A program made the position numbers and the translations under genes. 64,000 nucleotides of DNA from UBA11051 sp964390495 (lineage in GTDB: Bacteria > Armatimonadota > Zipacnadia > Zipacnadales > UBA11051): positions 1-64,000 of the forward strand of contig CAYMIN010000005.1 of assembly GCA_964390495.1 (NCBI GenBank), in the 5' to 3' direction. Below are positions 27,149 through 35,969 of the stretch, one piece after another. How positions within the stretch are numbered: the stretch's first letter is position 1; each line of letters begins with the position of its first letter. The notes under the pieces are model-generated. The model ran no database searches. It was not told the DNA's origin and was given only the letters and a program-made list of their open reading frames with translations.

Positions 27149-27973
27149 ATGAAACGCGTCCTGGCGGGACTAGTAGGGTTGCTGGTTGTAAGCTGCACGG
27201 TCCGGGCGGCCGAGCTGGACCTACGCGTACTGCAAAGCACTGACCGTGCGGTGACTATTGGCACCGACGATTTCTCAGTCACCGTGCAGAGCAGTGGCCG
27301 CATAGATACCCTGCAGGCCGGTGGCATCAACTACGTTGCCTTCATCGCGCTCTACACCTCCCTCAGCAGCTTTGATACCGACGAGACTGTGCGTGCCGTG
27401 CAGGGCGCAGGCAGCGGAGACATCGGGCCTGTGCCTGACGCGATCAGCGCCGAGAAGCGCGGCGAACGCTACTTCATCGCCATCAAGCGCACGGCCGCGC
27501 GCGAAGAGATTTGCGGCGGCCAGCCCCTGTACCACTTGGATGAGACCGTAGAGATCGGCCCCAACGGCGTACTCAAGGTCCGCTACGAGTTTACCTGGCT
27601 GCGTTTCTTCGCCACCGGCAAGCCGGCCATCTACGTGGCCCTGACTGGTGAGACCTTCAGGGACCTGAGCTACTGGGCCGAGTTCCCCACCGACTGTCAG
27701 CGCGGCACCTTCGGCGAAGGCAATGGTTACGCGAGTTTCGAGCAGCTAAGGGGGCCGTTGCGGGCGCTGCGGGTGGATTGCCCTGCCGGCCCGTTCGACG
27801 TGTGGGCATATAGAGCCGGCCAAGTAACGGGCACGCGCTGGGGGGAAGAGTACAGCTCTATCGGCCTGCATATCCCTAAGGCCCGTGGGACGGTATATCG
27901 CGGAGTGGTGAGTGTCGTGGAGTTCGTCATCAAGGTCCCGTTGCCAGGTACTGAACAGGGAGGTGTTGAGTAG
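27149..27973 (+). CDS. Exported protein, unknown, translationally coupled to the GH42-like gene
   Basis: A 274-residue protein with signal peptide (MKRVLAGLVGLLVVSCTVRA). The mature part (TDDFSVTVQSSGRIDTLQAGG ... YRAGQVTGTRW) is beta-rich, with a pattern reminiscent of mutarotase-like sandwiches, but I cannot name a family. The ATG at 27149 begins the signal peptide; a TTG at 27143 would add two residues. Its stop TAG (27971-27973) shares a base with the GTG start of the next gene, a strong sign of coupled translation and related function. It may be an accessory to the large glycoside hydrolase-like protein. Confidence 0.6.
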   Translation: MKRVLAGLVGLLVVSCTVRAAELDLRVLQSTDRAVTIGTDDFSVTVQSSGRIDTLQAGGINYVAFIALYTSLSSFDTDETVRAVQGAGSGDIGPVPDAISAEKRGERYFIAIKRTAAREEICGGQPLYHLDETVEIGPNGVLKVRYEFTWLRFFATGKPAIYVALTGETFRDLSYWAEFPTDCQRGTFGEGNGYASFEQLRGPLRALRVDCPAGPFDVWAYRAGQVTGTRWGEEYSSIGLHIPKARGTVYRGVVSVVEFVIKVPLPGTEQGGVE

Positions 27974-30900
27974 TGTCTGCCCGCAACTTGTGTATTGTTC
28001 CCCTGGTGGCATTGATTGTTGCCTTCGCGGCGCAGTCGGGGTGGGCTGAGTGCCGGCTCACGGAGACCGAGGTAGAGGGCGAGCCGGCACTGGTGCTGGA
28101 GAACGATTTCGTGCAGTTGCGGCTGCGGCCCACCCTGGGCGGGCGCATTGATCGCTTTCTCTACAAGCCCACCAACACGCCCCTCACCGCGCTTACCGAC
28201 GGCGGTGCCTTGGTGGACCGGGTATGGAACTACGCCAACCGCGACATCTACTTCCAGTGGACCAACGCCGCCTATGGCTACAAGCTGGAGCCGGGTGCGG
28301 AGCGGGCGGCAGTGACGCTCAGTTGTCCCGGTTCGGCGGGCGTTATTGGGCAGCGGATGGCGTTCGAGAAGACGATCAGCCTGAGTGCGGACAGTGCCGC
28401 AGTGCGGGCGGACTACACCTTCAGCATCGCCACCGACGCAATGGTGCCCCAGCGGGCCGGCCTGTGGTGGCACAACAAGCTGGGGGTGCCGCAGGAGACC
28501 ACCACTTACTACGTGCCGACTTTGCAGGGGATCAAGTCGCTTGCCTACGGCGCCGGCGCCTCCGGACCGTATTGGTGGTACGATGTCGCGCGCGGCTGGG
28601 CCGCGGCCCTCGGCGAAAGCGGCACCGGCGTTGCTGCCATTACGGATTACCGCAAGCTGATGTGCTTTTTCCACGCCATGCGCGGCGAGGTAGCGATGTT
28701 GGAGTGGGCCTTCCGCTCCGAGGAGATTCCCAACGGCGGCTCAACCAGCACTACCGTGTGGCTGGTGCCGTTTTCAGGTCTGACGGCAGTCTCAGGGGCT
28801 AGCGAGCAGGTGGTGGGCGAGATCCAGGCGGCTGAACAAGTCAGCCCTGACCAGGCCAAAGCCGGAGTGCCTGTGACCGTCAAACTAACCGGGCCGCAGC
28901 AGTGGAGCGCGCAGGTAAAGATGACCTGGCAGCGCCTGCCCGAGGGGAAGGTCAACGAGCTGCCCGCCTGGGAAGCTCAACTCAGCCCTGAGAGCGTGGC
29001 CGAAAAGCAGCTCGAGCTGCAACTGCCCGAGCCCGGCACCTACGTATTGCGTGCCCAGGCGCTCAGCGGCGACCGGCTCGCCGCCGATTTCTTCGCCCAG
29101 ATAGTAGTCGGCGAGGCCAGCGGCGAGATAACTATCGCACCTTTGCAGGACCGCCTCGGCCGCGAGGGTGAACGGCTCGAGGACAAAATAGCCGGCACTG
29201 CCGCCGCCAAATATATGCCACCATCTGAAGAGATCGTCACCCCGCATATGAAGTGGGCCAAGCCATACGCCGGCGGCAAGCTGAAGGCGCTGATCCTCAA
29301 CGACTTCACCGAGGGCCGGGAGACGATTGAGCTGGCCCAACGACTGGACATGGAGTACGTGGCCCCCCACATCAGCAGTCCTTACTCAATGTCCGACACC
29401 ACGCGCGCCCAGGCAATGGACATTGTGCGTGATTGTCTGCAGGGCGAGCTGGATGTCATCTTGATCAGTGGCATCAGCGCGGCTATCCTTACCGACGATG
29501 TTGTCGAGATGATGCTTGACAAGGTCCGCGCCGGCAGCGGCTTGATTATGGTCAACCCCAACCACTGCTCCGAGGCGCTGTGGGCGGCCCTGCCCTTTTC
29601 CGCCGCCCTGGGTACCAAGCGCCAGAACAACAAGTGGCAGGCCGTGGCACAGCATTACTTGACCGTCGGCATCCCATGGGAGGAGCTGCCGCCAACGGAT
29701 ACCTACAAGTACGACACTGCGGGGGAGGTCCTGGTCGAGGCCGGTGACCTGCCGCTGCTGGCGGTGCGGGAAACAGGACAGGGGCGCGTGGTTTGCCTGG
29801 CGTACGCGACGGGCTGGTCGGTACCTGGCGGCTACAAGAACGCACTGACGCCGTGGATCCAGTTCGCGCCGACGCGATTCGCCTATTGGGAGTACTACTT
29901 CAGCCTGCTTGCCAAGTGTATGGTTTGGGCGGGGCAGAAGGAGCCGCCGGTGCAGTTGGTGTCCGTGGCCCCGGAGCAGGACCCTTACATGATGAGGTTA
30001 GACCAGCAGCCTGCGCTCAAGCTGAACGTGACCAATTCCGCAGCCGCCGTCGAGCTGGTGGCGCGGGTCACCGTGAATGATCAGCACGGGCGTCTGGTGC
30101 GCAGCTTCGATAAGGCTTTCGTCGCGCCGCCGGGAACCAGTGACCTCGCCATCCTGCTGCCCGAACTCTATGGCGGCCTGCATCTGGCTGACATCATCGT
30201 GGAGGACGCGCAGGGCAGGAAGGTCACCTGGGCGACGGTGCCTGTGCATGTGCAACCTCCGGTCGCTGTTACGGGGCTGAATGCTGATGACGATATATAC
30301 CGCGCCGGCGACACCGTGTCGGCTCAGGTAGCGCTGTCCGCCATCGAGCCGGCTCCCGCGACCGTGCGGCTAGTGACGACCCTGACTGACGCCTACGGCA
30401 GGGTCGTAGTGCAACAAGAGCAGCAGGCCGCCGCGCAGGGCGATTGCGACGTGACGCTGGAAATGCCCGTGCCGCTGGCGACCACAGCCGTCTTGCGGGT
30501 CGAGGCGCGGGACGACAAAGGGCTGCTCAGCGCGGCCGAGCAGAAGCTACTGACCATGCCACCGGCCTGGGATAGGCGGGAGTGGACTGCCTTTCGCAGC
30601 ATGGTGACCCGTACCCCGGTCGGCGGCTACTCGCGCCAGTACCTGCAGCAAGTGCGAACCGACCTGGTCAAGAACGTGGGCATAGATACATGCAATACGA
30701 CCAGCCAATGGCTCGATGACACCGAGCAGCGCAGCACCTTCGCGGTCGGTATGCACTCACAGGTCTTCGGAGTTGCAGCCAACGTGCTCAGTGTTACGCG
30801 CGCCCGCTCCAAGGATCACCTGACCTTCGCCCAGCAGCGGGAAGCGTATGTGCGCACTCACGACAAGCAGTATCTACAGCGCGCCTGGTGCCTGAATGCA

Positions 30901-32898
30901 GATGATACGCGCCAGGCTGTTGGCGCCTACCTCGAAAAGACCGCTGCCGCTGTCGCCAGGTATCGTCCGCTGGGCTATGTCTGTGGTGACGAGCTTTCCG
31001 TTACCGATCACACCACACCCTTCGACTACGACTTCAATCCCGGCTGTCTGGAGAAGTTCCGCCAGTGGCTGCAACAGCAGTACCCCAGCCTCGCAGCGCT
31101 CAATGCCGAGTGGGACACCGATTTCGCCACCTGGCACGAGGTGATGCCGATGACGGCTGACGAGGTGGGTGACCGCAGCAACTACGCGCCCTGGGCCGAC
31201 CACCGCACCTTCATGGAGGTCACCTTGGCGGAGTTCATCCGGTGGATGGATCGGACGCTGGAGAGCTACGATCCGGGCGCTCGTCTCGGCACCTCAGGCA
31301 CGCAACCGGCCGCGCCCTACGGTGGCCACGACTGGTGGCGCTTGAGCCATGCCTTCGACTTCCTGCGCGCTTACGATTCCCAGAATATGGGCGAGATGCA
31401 CCGCTCATTCAATGACCAGATGCTGGTCGCGACCGTGTGGAGTCACTACCAGGTCAAGGACCCGGTGGTCGGGCACCGGCTCTGGCATGTGCTGCTGAAT
31501 GGTGCTGACGGCGCGGTCTATTTCAACACCGATACCTTGGTCAAGCCTGACGATTACACCTACACTCAGGCGGCTGCCGATGGTGGCAAGCACATCATCG
31601 AGATGCGCAGCGGGGTGGCCCGGCTCTTGCACGAGTGTGACGGCCGCGCCGCCGACGTATATATGCACTACTCTCAACCCAGCATCCATGGGACCTTTAT
31701 TACCGGCAGCGAGACCAGCTTCAAGGATAACCGCGCCGGCTGGGTCAAGGCCATTGAGGACAACGCCCTGCAGATGAAGTTTCTCTCCTACGCGCAGCTT
31801 GAGGCCGGCGAACTCACCAAGCTGATGCCCGCGGCCTTCATCTTGCCCTACTCCGTCGCTATATCGGACAAGGAGGCGGAGCAGATAAAGGCCTACGTCG
31901 AGGCCGGTGGCGTGCTGATCGCCGATGCCCGGACCGGCTTGATGGACGAGCACTGCGCGCCCCGCAGCGCCGGTGTGCTTGACGAGCTGTTCGGCATTGA
32001 GCGGACGGAGATCAATCCCAAGGCCCGGCGCCGTGACGGCGAGGCCGTATTCACCAAGGCTCTGGGCGAGTGTGATCCCACGCCCATAGTCTTCCAGGAC
32101 CTCTCCGGCGATACCACGATCAAGGTCACCAGCGGCACGGCTCTGGGCGAGATGGCCGGCACTCCGGTGCTGATTGTGCGTAATGTCGGCAAGGGCAAGG
32201 CGGTGCTGCTCAATCTGTTCATGGACAGCTATCCTCGCCGCCGCGATCTGGCGGTCGAGCAGCCGCTGCGGCAGTTGCTCGGCGAGGTCTTTGACCTGGC
32301 GGGCGTGAAGCCTTTCGCTCAGATTGCCGCTCCTGATGCCGGCCGCTACTACGTCGCCCGCTATTACAGCGGCGATGCCGATTATCTCGGCATCCTACGC
32401 GGGCTAGATGGCGAGGCGACCGGTGAGGCCGAGGCGTCGCCCCGGCACTTTCTCATGCAGGTCGAGTTCCCGCGCCAGGCGCATGTCTATGATCTGCGTG
32501 GCGGCGAGTACCTCGGCACAACCGACCACACCGAGAAGCTGATGGCGGAAGGTCACTGCCAGATGTACTCGCTCTTGCCGTATCAGGTGACCGCGGTCTC
32601 GGTAACGCCCCGCGCCAAGACCAAGCAGCCCGGGGATCGCGTTGCCTACCAAGTGGGGCTGGTGAGCGACGGCCAGCAGCCTGGCATGCACGTATTCCGC
32701 GTGCAGGTCAGCGACCCGAGCGGCGTCAAGGACTACTATGGCACCCAGATTACGGCAGATGACGGCTCCGGCGAAGCGGAGTTCGATCTGGCGCTTAATG
32801 ATGCGCCGGGTACTTGGGAAATCCGGGCAACGGATGTAGCCACCGGCATTTCGGGCACCGCGCAGTTCACCGTCACTGCAGCCCGAGGCGGCGAATGA
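27973..32898 (+). CDS. Giant multidomain GH42-like (beta-galactosidase-type) exported enzyme
   Basis: A 1641-residue protein with signal peptide (cut near SGWAE). Approximate order: residues 28-270, aldose-epimerase-like sandwich (DFVQLRLRPTLGGRIDRFLY); 275-390, Ig-like; 440-640, a Rossmann/ThuA or GATase1-like domain (LKALILNDFTEGRETIELAQ, GLIMVNPNHC); 655-870, macroglobulin-like sandwiches; 880-1210, a GH42-type barrel with GYVCGDELS (candidate acid Glu1007) and CLEKFRQWLQQQYPSLAALN, a hallmark of GH42; 1240-1420, GH42 trimerisation-like domain (DKEAEQIKAYVEAGGVLIAD); and a C-terminal Ig-like module. Typical GH42 enzymes have ~650-700 residues. The GTG start overlaps the previous stop by one base. 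The polysaccharide substrate is unknown, and retention of activity cannot be judged. Confidence 0.75.
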   Translation: MSARNLCIVPLVALIVAFAAQSGWAECRLTETEVEGEPALVLENDFVQLRLRPTLGGRIDRFLYKPTNTPLTALTDGGALVDRVWNYANRDIYFQWTNAAYGYKLEPGAERAAVTLSCPGSAGVIGQRMAFEKTISLSADSAAVRADYTFSIATDAMVPQRAGLWWHNKLGVPQETTTYYVPTLQGIKSLAYGAGASGPYWWYDVARGWAAALGESGTGVAAITDYRKLMCFFHAMRGEVAMLEWAFRSEEIPNGGSTSTTVWLVPFSGLTAVSGASEQVVGEIQAAEQVSPDQAKAGVPVTVKLTGPQQWSAQVKMTWQRLPEGKVNELPAWEAQLSPESVAEKQLELQLPEPGTYVLRAQALSGDRLAADFFAQIVVGEASGEITIAPLQDRLGREGERLEDKIAGTAAAKYMPPSEEIVTPHMKWAKPYAGGKLKALILNDFTEGRETIELAQRLDMEYVAPHISSPYSMSDTTRAQAMDIVRDCLQGELDVILISGISAAILTDDVVEMMLDKVRAGSGLIMVNPNHCSEALWAALPFSAALGTKRQNNKWQAVAQHYLTVGIPWEELPPTDTYKYDTAGEVLVEAGDLPLLAVRETGQGRVVCLAYATGWSVPGGYKNALTPWIQFAPTRFAYWEYYFSLLAKCMVWAGQKEPPVQLVSVAPEQDPYMMRLDQQPALKLNVTNSAAAVELVARVTVNDQHGRLVRSFDKAFVAPPGTSDLAILLPELYGGLHLADIIVEDAQGRKVTWATVPVHVQPPVAVTGLNADDDIYRAGDTVSAQVALSAIEPAPATVRLVTTLTDAYGRVVVQQEQQAAAQGDCDVTLEMPVPLATTAVLRVEARDDKGLLSAAEQKLLTMPPAWDRREWTAFRSMVTRTPVGGYSRQYLQQVRTDLVKNVGIDTCNTTSQWLDDTEQRSTFAVGMHSQVFGVAANVLSVTRARSKDHLTFAQQREAYVRTHDKQYLQRAWCLNADDTRQAVGAYLEKTAAAVARYRPLGYVCGDELSVTDHTTPFDYDFNPGCLEKFRQWLQQQYPSLAALNAEWDTDFATWHEVMPMTADEVGDRSNYAPWADHRTFMEVTLAEFIRWMDRTLESYDPGARLGTSGTQPAAPYGGHDWWRLSHAFDFLRAYDSQNMGEMHRSFNDQMLVATVWSHYQVKDPVVGHRLWHVLLNGADGAVYFNTDTLVKPDDYTYTQAAADGGKHIIEMRSGVARLLHECDGRAADVYMHYSQPSIHGTFITGSETSFKDNRAGWVKAIEDNALQMKFLSYAQLEAGELTKLMPAAFILPYSVAISDKEAEQIKAYVEAGGVLIADARTGLMDEHCAPRSAGVLDELFGIERTEINPKARRRDGEAVFTKALGECDPTPIVFQDLSGDTTIKVTSGTALGEMAGTPVLIVRNVGKGKAVLLNLFMDSYPRRRDLAVEQPLRQLLGEVFDLAGVKPFAQIAAPDAGRYYVARYYSGDADYLGILRGLDGEATGEAEASPRHFLMQVEFPRQAHVYDLRGGEYLGTTDHTEKLMAEGHCQMYSLLPYQVTAVSVTPRAKTKQPGDRVAYQVGLVSDGQQPGMHVFRVQVSDPSGVKDYYGTQITADDGSGEAEFDLALNDAPGTWEIRATDVATGISGTAQFTVTAARGGE

Positions 32899-33013
32899 AC
32901 GCATGGCCGGGCAGCCTCAGCCCAAACTGTCCCGGCCGTACGACTGCAAATTGTCTGCAGCACTCCTACACGGCAGTAGATGGCTTGTGGTTGGTGAAAA
33001 CCGAGGAGCAAGA

Positions 33014-34081
33014 ATGCAACCTGGCTCCACTTTGGTGAGGTTCATCATCGGCCTGGCTGTTGCCGCCGGCTGTGGTGCTCTACTAGCGCTGCTGTTGACA
33101 GGGAAGCAGGGGCGCATAGGGCTGCGCTGCTCGCCGTTGGGGTGCACCCGGTTTACGGCACAGGTCGCAGCTTGTGAGGATCAGGCGCTGTCCGCAAGGG
33201 AGACTACTGCGATGACCAGTCAATCGCCTGAGGGAAGCTACCGCGCTCTGACCGCCGAAGAGGAGCGCGTCATCGTCCACAAGGGGACGGAGCGGCCGTT
33301 TAGCGGAGAGTATAACGAGCATTTTGCCGCCGGGGTGTATGCCTGTCGGCGTTGCGGCGCGATGCTCTATCGCTCAGCGGACAAGTTCCGCGCCAACTGC
33401 GGGTGGCCGGCGTTTGATGACGAAATAGCGGGCGCTGTGAAGCGCGTGCCCGACGCCGACGGTCGGCGCACCGAGATCATCTGCGCCAACTGCGGCGGGC
33501 ATCTGGGGCATGTTTTCGTCGGGGAGGAACTGACGCCCAAGAACACCCGACACTGCGTCAACTCGCTGTCGCTGGCCTTTACCCCGGAAGCCGAAGTGGA
33601 GTATGGCCGGGCCATCTTCGCGGGCGGTTGCTTTTGGGGGGTCGAGTACTGGTTCCAACAGGAGCCGGGAGTCATCGCGACCACTGTGGGCTACACCGGA
33701 GGTACTAAGCAGAGCCCCAGCTACGAGGACGTTTGCACCCACGCCACCGGCCACGCGGAGGCGGTCGAGGTGCTGTACGACCCCGTGCGGGTGTCGTTCG
33801 AGCAGCTCGCCAAGCTCTTCTTCGAGATCCACGACCCGACCCAAGTCGGTGGTCAAGGCCCGGACCGCGGCGACCAGTATCGGTCGGCGATCTTCTACGT
33901 GGACGAGCAGCAGCAGCGGACCGCCGAGCTGCTTATCGCGGAACTGAGGGCCAAGGGCCTTGAGGTTGTCACCGAGGTTACCCCGGCCGGCGCCTTCTGG
34001 CCTGCCGAGGACTACCATCAGGACTACTTCCGCAGCAAGGGAATTGCGCCTCCCTGCCACGTGCGCAAGCAGCTCTGGTAA
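33014..34081 (+). CDS. msrBA: Methionine sulfoxide reductase MsrB-MsrA fusion with N-terminal membrane anchor
   Basis: A 355-residue protein. Residues 8-28 form one hydrophobic helix (signal or anchor). The MsrB domain (~75-190) has zinc cysteines Cys111/Cys114 and Cys157/Cys160 and catalytic Cys181 in TRHCVNSLSLAF. The MsrA domain (~198-350) has catalytic Cys206 in GGCFWGVEYWF and a Cys in the C-terminal tail (APPCHVRKQ). Together they reduce both stereoisomers of methionine sulfoxide. The order B then A is less common than A then B. ATG 33014 is chosen because GAGGAG lies just upstream and the hydrophobic segment begins there; the frame is open to 32903. It probably protects exported proteins. 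It follows the GH42-like gene by 115 nt. Confidence 0.92.
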   Translation: MQPGSTLVRFIIGLAVAAGCGALLALLLTGKQGRIGLRCSPLGCTRFTAQVAACEDQALSARETTAMTSQSPEGSYRALTAEEERVIVHKGTERPFSGEYNEHFAAGVYACRRCGAMLYRSADKFRANCGWPAFDDEIAGAVKRVPDADGRRTEIICANCGGHLGHVFVGEELTPKNTRHCVNSLSLAFTPEAEVEYGRAIFAGGCFWGVEYWFQQEPGVIATTVGYTGGTKQSPSYEDVCTHATGHAEAVEVLYDPVRVSFEQLAKLFFEIHDPTQVGGQGPDRGDQYRSAIFYVDEQQQRTAELLIAELRAKGLEVVTEVTPAGAFWPAEDYHQDYFRSKGIAPPCHVRKQLW

Positions 34082-34145
34082 GCCACTCGTCCCCTTCCCA
34101 GCCTGCCGTGCTGGTCTCGCCGTGCTAGGTGCCGCGCTTCTGCCC

Positions 34146-34181
34146 ATGCAGGATTCGCCAAGTCCACGGCGAAATGCTCTC
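34146..34181 (+). repeat. 36-nt conserved hairpin element, copy 1
   Basis: It starts ATGCAGGATTCGCC (34146-34159), has a variable loop, then ACGGCGAA and ends TGCTCTC at 34181. TTCGCC (34154-34159) and GGCGAA (34168-34173) form a 6-bp stem. It matches the copy at 42228-42263 at 30 of 36 positions, with nearly all differences in the loop. It ends 33 nt before the start of the next gene. Confidence 0.65.
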
Positions 34182-34213
34182 CCCCGTGGCTACTTCAACT
34201 TGGAGGTCAAGAA

Positions 34214-35470
34214 TTGCCTATGATAGACAAGACACCCATCATGCACATCTCCCCAAGCAACTGGGAACTTGCGCCAACTATCGGTAAAGAAGACCACGTC
34301 GGCGTCGAGAGGTTACTAGGTGCGGATAAAGATGAGATTGAGCAACGCTGCCGTAACAACACATACGAATGGCTGATGCGGCAGTTTGATGAGGGAATCG
34401 GGGCCTTCCACGGCTACTACGATCCCGGCGAGAAAGATTTCAGCGAGCCGCAAACGGCTAACCTGATCGCGCCCTGGCAGCTTCTGGCCGCCTTTGAGCG
34501 CTATGGAGACGAGCAGCTTCTGGAGATGGCCAGGCGCAGTATTGACTGGTTAGACGCGAATATGGTGGATTCTCACCCGATGAGTTTGGTATTGGGGGGC
34601 GTTCAGGACAATATCAAGCCCGAGCAATTGTGGACTAAGTTCACGGCTGACTATGTAGTGACAAACGTCGGCGTCTATGAGCAAACCAGGGACGAAATCT
34701 ACTTGCATCGGGCCCTGCAAAGCGGCAAGTTCCTGCTGCAAGCGCAGCGGCATGAGTTTGCGCCGATGTACAACCGATGGCGGGAACGCTGGTCACCCCA
34801 GGGCTGGCAGTCTTTCGGGCGCGTTATCAACGCGATGCTGGCGGTGTGGCAGGCGAGCGGAGACGAACAATGGCTGGATTGGGCGATGGATTGGGCGGAA
34901 TATGGAGTGACACTGCACAGTCCCGACGATTGCTTCTATTTGGTGCATGACCAGTACTACAATAGTGACGTGGCCGCCGATGAGATAAGGGCGCTGGTGA
35001 CGCTATCGCGGATATGTCAGCGGCCTAAGTTCCTGCAAGTCGCCCTGCGCTTCGCCGACTGGCACTTGGCGCACCAGCGTGAGAACGGGTCATGGTGGCT
35101 GGCCATAGACCGCCACGGCATTCAGGTCTCGGAATACGTGGGGCCCGGTGATCCGCCAAATATCGCGATAGCGCTGCTGCTGGTCCATCGCACTACCGAT
35201 AGCATCGAGTACCTAAGGTCAGCAGCTAAGGCATTGCGGCATTGCCTGTCCTTGCAGGCCATTCCCGGCGATGACTACCCTTACAATGACGACCCCAATA
35301 CCAGGTGGGGGTTCTGGTCCTGGGACCCTCCCTACGATTACACGATGTCGCCTGATCAGTCCACTCATCACGTACGCGCGTTATGGTTCTTCCTCGACTA
35401 CTGTCTGTCACTGCCCGCCGAGACGATAGCTGAAGCGGCAGAGGGTCTCAGCGAAGCTGACTCTGCGTGA
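34214..35470 (+). CDS. Alpha/alpha-barrel protein, possible glycosidase or epimerase, unassigned
   Basis: A 418-residue soluble protein without signal peptide. Helical repeats with Trp/Tyr-rich turns (NTYEWLMRQFDEGIGAFHGYY, NLIAPWQLLAAFERYGDE, SIDWLDAN, QWLDWAMDWAEYG, WHLAHQRENGSWW) point to an (alpha/alpha)6 toroid as in unsaturated glucuronyl hydrolases, N-acylglucosamine 2-epimerases and family 76/88/105 enzymes. I cannot fix the family. GGAGG is 7 nt before TTG 34214 and 13 nt before ATG 34220, so the TTG is favoured, but either is possible. A 36-nt hairpin element lies in the leader. A cytosolic unsaturated-glucuronyl hydrolase would fit the lyases elsewhere in the window. Confidence 0.55.
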   Translation: MPMIDKTPIMHISPSNWELAPTIGKEDHVGVERLLGADKDEIEQRCRNNTYEWLMRQFDEGIGAFHGYYDPGEKDFSEPQTANLIAPWQLLAAFERYGDEQLLEMARRSIDWLDANMVDSHPMSLVLGGVQDNIKPEQLWTKFTADYVVTNVGVYEQTRDEIYLHRALQSGKFLLQAQRHEFAPMYNRWRERWSPQGWQSFGRVINAMLAVWQASGDEQWLDWAMDWAEYGVTLHSPDDCFYLVHDQYYNSDVAADEIRALVTLSRICQRPKFLQVALRFADWHLAHQRENGSWWLAIDRHGIQVSEYVGPGDPPNIAIALLLVHRTTDSIEYLRSAAKALRHCLSLQAIPGDDYPYNDDPNTRWGFWSWDPPYDYTMSPDQSTHHVRALWFFLDYCLSLPAETIAEAAEGLSEADSA

Positions 35471-35736
35471 GGGAGCGAAGCAGAGGTAGGGCAGGGGCGA
35501 CTAGTAGGGCCCTCGCAGCAGCGGCCGGGAGGCGGGCCAAACCTGTGCCGGCGCAGGAAGCTCGAGGGTGACGTGAACCCCGCTTGTTGATGCTAAGGCC
35601 CCGTTTGTGTGGTTCCCCAAGTGCCGCAGACTGCTGTGCCCATGGTGAGGTGGCAAGACGAGCCGCCCGAATTGGAGGTAATGGGGTCTATCGGCGGTCG
35701 GTCGAGGTAAGCAGGGGAGTTATCCCGAGATCGGCC

Positions 35737-35765
35737 TTGACAAGCGGCGGCTCGGATGATATACT
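35737..35765 (+). promoter_or_regulatory. Near-consensus sigma-70 promoter
   Basis: TTGACA (35737-35742), a 17-nt spacer, TATACT (35760-35765). It is about 205 nt before the GTG start of the GT4 gene, leaving a long leader that may carry regulation. Confidence 0.7.
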
Positions 35766-35766
35766 T

Positions 35767-35780
35767 GCTATTGCAATAGC
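35767..35780. promoter_or_regulatory. Perfect palindrome at the transcription start, operator candidate
   Basis: GCTATTGCAATAGC is a perfect 14-bp palindrome placed one base after the -10, i.e. over the expected start of transcription. The right half CAATAGC recurs at 35783-35789. This is a classical repressor position. The MarR-type protein at 41621 is the nearest regulator, but no copy of the palindrome was found before that gene. Confidence 0.55.
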
Positions 35781-35969
35781 TCCAATAGCATTAGTTGTTA
35801 TAGCAGGTGTTACCCGATGATTTGAGCAAATGCCCCAGAGATTGACGGATCAGCGCAGGTTGTTATGCCCCTGCATATTCCAATTTCCAATGGCACGGTT
35901 GGCATTTTGTTGTATATATGCGGTTTTTACGCGCCGCAAAACAGAGTTGTGAAAAGGAGTTGACGCATT

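Larger units (their letters stand above)
35471..35969 (+). other. Intergenic region upstream of the glycosyltransferase operon
   Basis: 500 nt without a supported gene. The 3' part is AT-rich and contains a strong promoter (35737-35765), a 14-bp perfect palindrome (35767-35780) and a second CAATAGC (35783-35789). The first ~260 nt show nothing I recognise. Confidence 0.6.
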
